NCBI GenBank assembly: GCA_040235565.1
Contig: JBECLA010000107.1
Span: 1-7,618 of the forward strand
Reading direction: 5' to 3'
Source of the DNA: JAHEIJ01 sp040235565
Lineage (GTDB): Bacteria > Pseudomonadota > Gammaproteobacteria > UBA6429 > Thiohalophilaceae
DNA length: 7,618 nucleotides
The position numbers and the translations under genes are program-made. Below are positions 5,307 through 7,618 of this stretch, in pieces (position 1 is the first letter of the stretch; each line of letters starts with the position of its first letter). The notes beneath the pieces are model-generated. The model ran no database searches. It was not told where the DNA came from and worked only from the letters and a program-made list of their open reading frames with translations.

Positions 5307-6443
5307 ATGAACCTGGCTTACCGTGATATCCGGCATAATCTTGGCCGCTTTATTCTAACCTGCTTTGGCTTGAGCCTATTGCTGGGTGTGGTGTTATCCA
5401 TGATTGGGATCTACCGTGGCCTGGTGGATGACGCCCTCGTGCTGGTGCGCGCGCCGCAAGTGGATGTGTGGGTCGTCGAATCCGGCACCCGCGGACCTTT
5501 TGCCGAATCGTCGCGCATTCCCGGTGATAGCCGCGAAGCAGTGGCGCGCATGCACGGTATCAGCGCGGCGGGTGCCATGACCTTTCAGTCTGTGGAAACC
5601 TTTTTATCAGGACAAAAGTTGCGATTGTATGTGGTCGGATTTGAACCGGGGCGTCCCGGCGAGCCACAGCAACTTGTCGCGGGGCGCTTCATCACGCGCA
5701 GTCATTATGAATTGATTGCCGATCAACGTAGCGGCTTGACCCTGGGGGAGCGCGTCAGACTGGGACGCGATGTCTTTACCGTGGTCGGGCTGACACAGGG
5801 CCATGTTGCCTCGGGTGGCGACCCGGTGGTGTATATCAGCCTGCACGATTCCCAGGCGTTACAGTTTGAACTGGCACCACCTGCGGCGCGACGGGAGTTG
5901 GCGCGCGGTAGCCAGGCGCAAAACTCGGTAGATACTGTGAATACCATCGTCGCCAGGATTTCGCCACAGGTGCGTGCAGAGGTGATCGCCGAGTCCATTC
6001 AGCGTTGGAAACATTTAACTGCCATGACTCAGCAACAGCAGGAGATCATTCTCACCCGCTCCGTGGTAGAACGTGCCCGCAAACAGATCGGCCTGTTTAC
6101 CGCCATTTTGATGATTGTCTCGGCAGTGATCATCGCCCTGATCATTTACACCATGACCATGGACAAGTTACGCGAGATCGCCACCCTGAAACTTATCGGC
6201 GCCCCCGATCGCACCATCATTGGTTTGATCGTACAACAGGCACTGGCAATGGGATTGATCGGCTTTGGTTTCGGCGCGTTGCTTATCAACCTGGTGAAAG
6301 ATCATTTTCCGCGGCGGGTGATCTTGCAACCGGAAGATGGCCTATTTCTGGCGGTGATCGTGGTGGTGGTGTGCATTTTCGCCAGTGGTCTGGGTGTGCG
6401 GTTGGCCTTAAAAGTCGATCCGGCAACGGCCTTGGGAGGTTAA
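5307..6443 (+). CDS. FtsX/MacB-type ABC transporter permease (DevC-like)
   Basis: The 378-residue protein has the type VII ABC (MacB/FtsX) architecture: TM1 at about 15-37, a large periplasmic domain (about 40-255) as in the MacB periplasmic core, then TM2 (261-283), TM3 (303-328) and TM4 (345-366). The short loop after TM2, MDKLREIATLKLIGAPDRTI (285-304), is the coupling helix region conserved in FtsX-domain permeases. It contacts the ATPase. The ATPase is a separate gene, unlike the fused MacB. The N-terminus LAYRDIRHNLGRFILTCFG is typical of the DevC branch. In known systems such permeases drive adaptor-linked export by mechanotransmission rather than by moving substrate across the inner membrane. 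Its ATG follows the adaptor stop TAA directly. Substrate unknown. Confidence 0.9.
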   Translation: MNLAYRDIRHNLGRFILTCFGLSLLLGVVLSMIGIYRGLVDDALVLVRAPQVDVWVVESGTRGPFAESSRIPGDSREAVARMHGISAAGAMTFQSVETFLSGQKLRLYVVGFEPGRPGEPQQLVAGRFITRSHYELIADQRSGLTLGERVRLGRDVFTVVGLTQGHVASGGDPVVYISLHDSQALQFELAPPAARRELARGSQAQNSVDTVNTIVARISPQVRAEVIAESIQRWKHLTAMTQQQQEIILTRSVVERARKQIGLFTAILMIVSAVIIALIIYTMTMDKLREIATLKLIGAPDRTIIGLIVQQALAMGLIGFGFGALLINLVKDHFPRRVILQPEDGLFLAVIVVVVCIFASGLGVRLALKVDPATALGG

Positions 6444-6447
6444 TCGT

Positions 6448-7179
6448 ATGCCTTCATCCTCAACCAAGCCCGATCAGTCCGCTGCTCAGCCCGAGACAGT
6501 CACTCCGCTGGTGGTATTACGCGGCATATCCAAACATTTTGGAGAAGGTGAAACCCGCGTTGATGCGCTGCGAGATATCAACCTGGAAGTGTATCCGGGC
6601 CAGGTGATTGGTTTACTCGGCCCCAGCGGCTCGGGCAAAAGCACCCTGCTCAATGTCATCGGGTGTATTGTCGAGCCCAGTCAGGGCTGGATGCAATTAG
6701 ACGGAGACGTGGTGTATAACAATGGCTCGCTACGTTCCGATCTACGACGCCTGCGGCTGGAGAAAATCGGTTTCATTTTTCAGTTTCATAACCTGCTGCC
6801 GTTTATGAGCAGCCACGATAATGTTGCCGTGGTACTCGACCTTGCTAAACAGGACCCGGAGCAAGCCTCCAGACGGGCCACCGAATTACTGGACTATCTT
6901 GATGTCGGCTCCCGCGCACATGCCTATCCGGCACAACTGTCGGGCGGTGAAGCACAGCGGGTAGCCATTGCGCGTGCCTTGTCCAATCGCCCCAGAATCA
7001 TACTGGCCGATGAACCCACCGCCGCACTTGATTCTCAGCGTGCCCGTATCGTCATGGATTTATTACGCAAGGTTGCGCAGGAACAGGAGGCGGCCATCCT
7101 GGTCGTCACCCATGATGAAAAGGTCTTCGATCACTTCGATTATATTTTTCATTTGCGGGATGGTCGATTGGATAAATAG
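6448..7179 (+). CDS. ABC transporter ATP-binding protein (MacB/LolD/DevA-type)
   Basis: The 243-residue nucleotide-binding subunit has every expected motif: Walker A GPSGSGKST (58-66), Q-loop Gln-112 in FQFHNLLP, signature LSGGEAQRVAIARAL (164-178), Walker B IILADEP (184-190, with catalytic Glu-189), D-loop ALD (193-195) and H-loop His-222 in VTHD. The segment around the Q-loop and the DEPTAALD sequence fit the LolD/MacB/DevA clade of exporters. It would sit in the cytoplasm as a homodimer on the permease. A Ser/Thr/Gln-rich 20-residue N-terminal extension precedes the fold. The start is well supported by GGGAGG 8 nt upstream, overlapping the end of the permease gene. It is the last gene of the operon. 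No strong T-run terminator follows. Confidence 0.93.
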   Translation: MPSSSTKPDQSAAQPETVTPLVVLRGISKHFGEGETRVDALRDINLEVYPGQVIGLLGPSGSGKSTLLNVIGCIVEPSQGWMQLDGDVVYNNGSLRSDLRRLRLEKIGFIFQFHNLLPFMSSHDNVAVVLDLAKQDPEQASRRATELLDYLDVGSRAHAYPAQLSGGEAQRVAIARALSNRPRIILADEPTAALDSQRARIVMDLLRKVAQEQEAAILVVTHDEKVFDHFDYIFHLRDGRLDK

Positions 7180-7210
7180 TCCTGCAAGCTGGTATAAATA
7201 GATCGAGTGT

Positions 7211-7272
7211 TACCACCCGTGGCACATGCGGGCAGGGTTCATTATTATTCCCGCAACCCTCCAGTTGAGCAC
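7211..7272 (+). repeat. 62-bp direct repeat flanking the exporter operon, right copy
   Basis: It is the partner of 3445-3506, in the same orientation, with 57 of 62 positions identical and an identical 40-base block at 7217-7256. TGCGGG (7227-7232) and CCCGCA (7250-7255) form the same 6-bp stem. In this copy AGGGTT (7234-7239) can also pair with AACCCT (7255-7260), which the left copy lacks. It begins 31 bp after the ATPase stop and could also serve as the operon's 3' hairpin. A REP-like motif follows at 7283-7310. Confidence 0.85.
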
Positions 7273-7282
7273 TGTTATATAA

Positions 7283-7310
7283 CTGGTCAAAACTAGAACT
7301 CTCCGTCCCC
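7283..7310 (-). repeat. REP-like motif next to the right direct repeat
   Basis: CTGGTCAAAA at the left end and CTCCGTCCCC at the right end parallel the copy at 1073-1100 (19 of 28 identical) and the CCGACCCC end of 3507-3527. On the minus strand it reads with a GGGGACGGAG head. It overlaps the last codons and the stop codon of the small membrane protein gene at 7293-7541. Confidence 0.45.
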
Positions 7311-7541
7311 TTTTTGTCTGATCTTCAAACTTGGCAGATTACTTTTTCCAATAAACCACAACACCACACCGACAAAGACGAAAAAGAAAAATGACGCCAG
7401 CAAACTGGCGGAAACAGGATGATCAAAGCCAATATTGCCCGGATTGAGAAAGAGGATTACACCGCAAACTACTGCCAGCACAAAACTGATTACACTGCAA
7501 TATAGCGCTACTCTCTGTAAGAGACCTTTGTTTTTCTTCAC
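7293..7541 (-). CDS. Small two-helix inner-membrane protein, hypothetical
   Basis: The 82-residue protein has a basic start (MKKNKGLLQR) and two hydrophobic helices at about residues 12-32 and 44-65. They are joined by a short NPGNIGFDHPVS loop, and the tail is polar (KSNLPSLKIRQKGDGEF). Both ends would be cytoplasmic by the positive-inside rule. The start is a GTG (complement of 7539-7541), with no strong ribosome site. An ATG just upstream at 7561-7563 is in another frame and stops after five codons. The last seven or so residues and the TAG stop lie within the REP-like motif at 7283-7310, so the C-terminus may have been reshaped by the repeat. I do not recognise a family. It converges with the ABC operon. 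Confidence 0.6.
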   Translation of the reverse strand: MKKNKGLLQRVALYCSVISFVLAVVCGVILFLNPGNIGFDHPVSASLLASFFFFVFVGVVLWFIGKSNLPSLKIRQKGDGEF

Positions 7542-7618
7542 CTGCTTATATCTCTGCCTTCATTAAACACGCATAAATACGCGTCAGAGAGAAATTTACT
7601 CTAATATTCATTTCAGCT

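Noticed and set aside
6005..6607. Plus-strand 200-codon frame overlapping the permease and ATPase genes
   Set aside because: It is a frame shadow of two genes with clear family motifs and has no domain of its own.

Overview
The window looks like an accessory, repeat-rich stretch of a gammaproteobacterial chromosome. The evidence is Gram-negative gene content (a periplasmic class II-type cytochrome c, a lipoprotein with a lipobox, a MacB/DevBCA-type exporter), a perfect FNR/ANR-type binding site, and hairpin-bearing intergenic repeats that resemble REP elements. The organism probably respires facultatively at low oxygen. The species cannot be named from the sequence.

Layout. Positions 1-124 (minus) hold the start of an exported protein that runs off the left edge. 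Positions 125-463 contain no gene apart from one REP-like fragment. Positions 464-928 (minus) encode a small membrane-anchored phage tail-collar-like protein, and 1138-1518 (minus) a SpoIIAA-like (STAS-fold) protein. Between them lies a perfect 18-bp inverted repeat. Positions 1708-2988 (minus) encode a lipoprotein alpha/beta hydrolase with a C-terminal Ig-like domain. Positions 2989-3703 are mostly intergenic: an inverted repeat, a second copy of a roughly 70-bp repeat, a possible 46-residue ORF, the first copy of a 62-bp direct repeat, and a promoter region with the FNR box.

The centrepiece is the plus-strand operon at 3704-7179: a cytochrome c'-like protein, a HlyD/MacA-type adaptor, an FtsX/MacB-type permease and an ABC ATPase. 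The first two genes overlap by 17 nt, the second and third abut, and the last two are 4 nt apart, so this is one transcription unit. The exporter genes follow the adaptor-permease-ATPase order of devBCA. The pump probably acts as a trans-envelope exporter with an outer-membrane channel encoded elsewhere. The FNR box ends 149 bp before the first start codon and sits at class II distance from a plausible -10 element, so low oxygen (or NO, if the regulator is DNR-like) probably induces the operon. The cytochrome would sit in the periplasm beside the adaptor. The substrate is unknown.

The promoter and the whole operon lie between two direct copies of the 62-bp repeat (57 of 62 positions identical), each followed by a REP-like motif. 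This suggests that the operon sits in a repeat-bounded cassette. A small two-helix membrane protein (7293-7541, minus) follows, and its last codons lie inside the right-hand repeat unit. No tRNA, rRNA, CRISPR array or transposase gene was seen.
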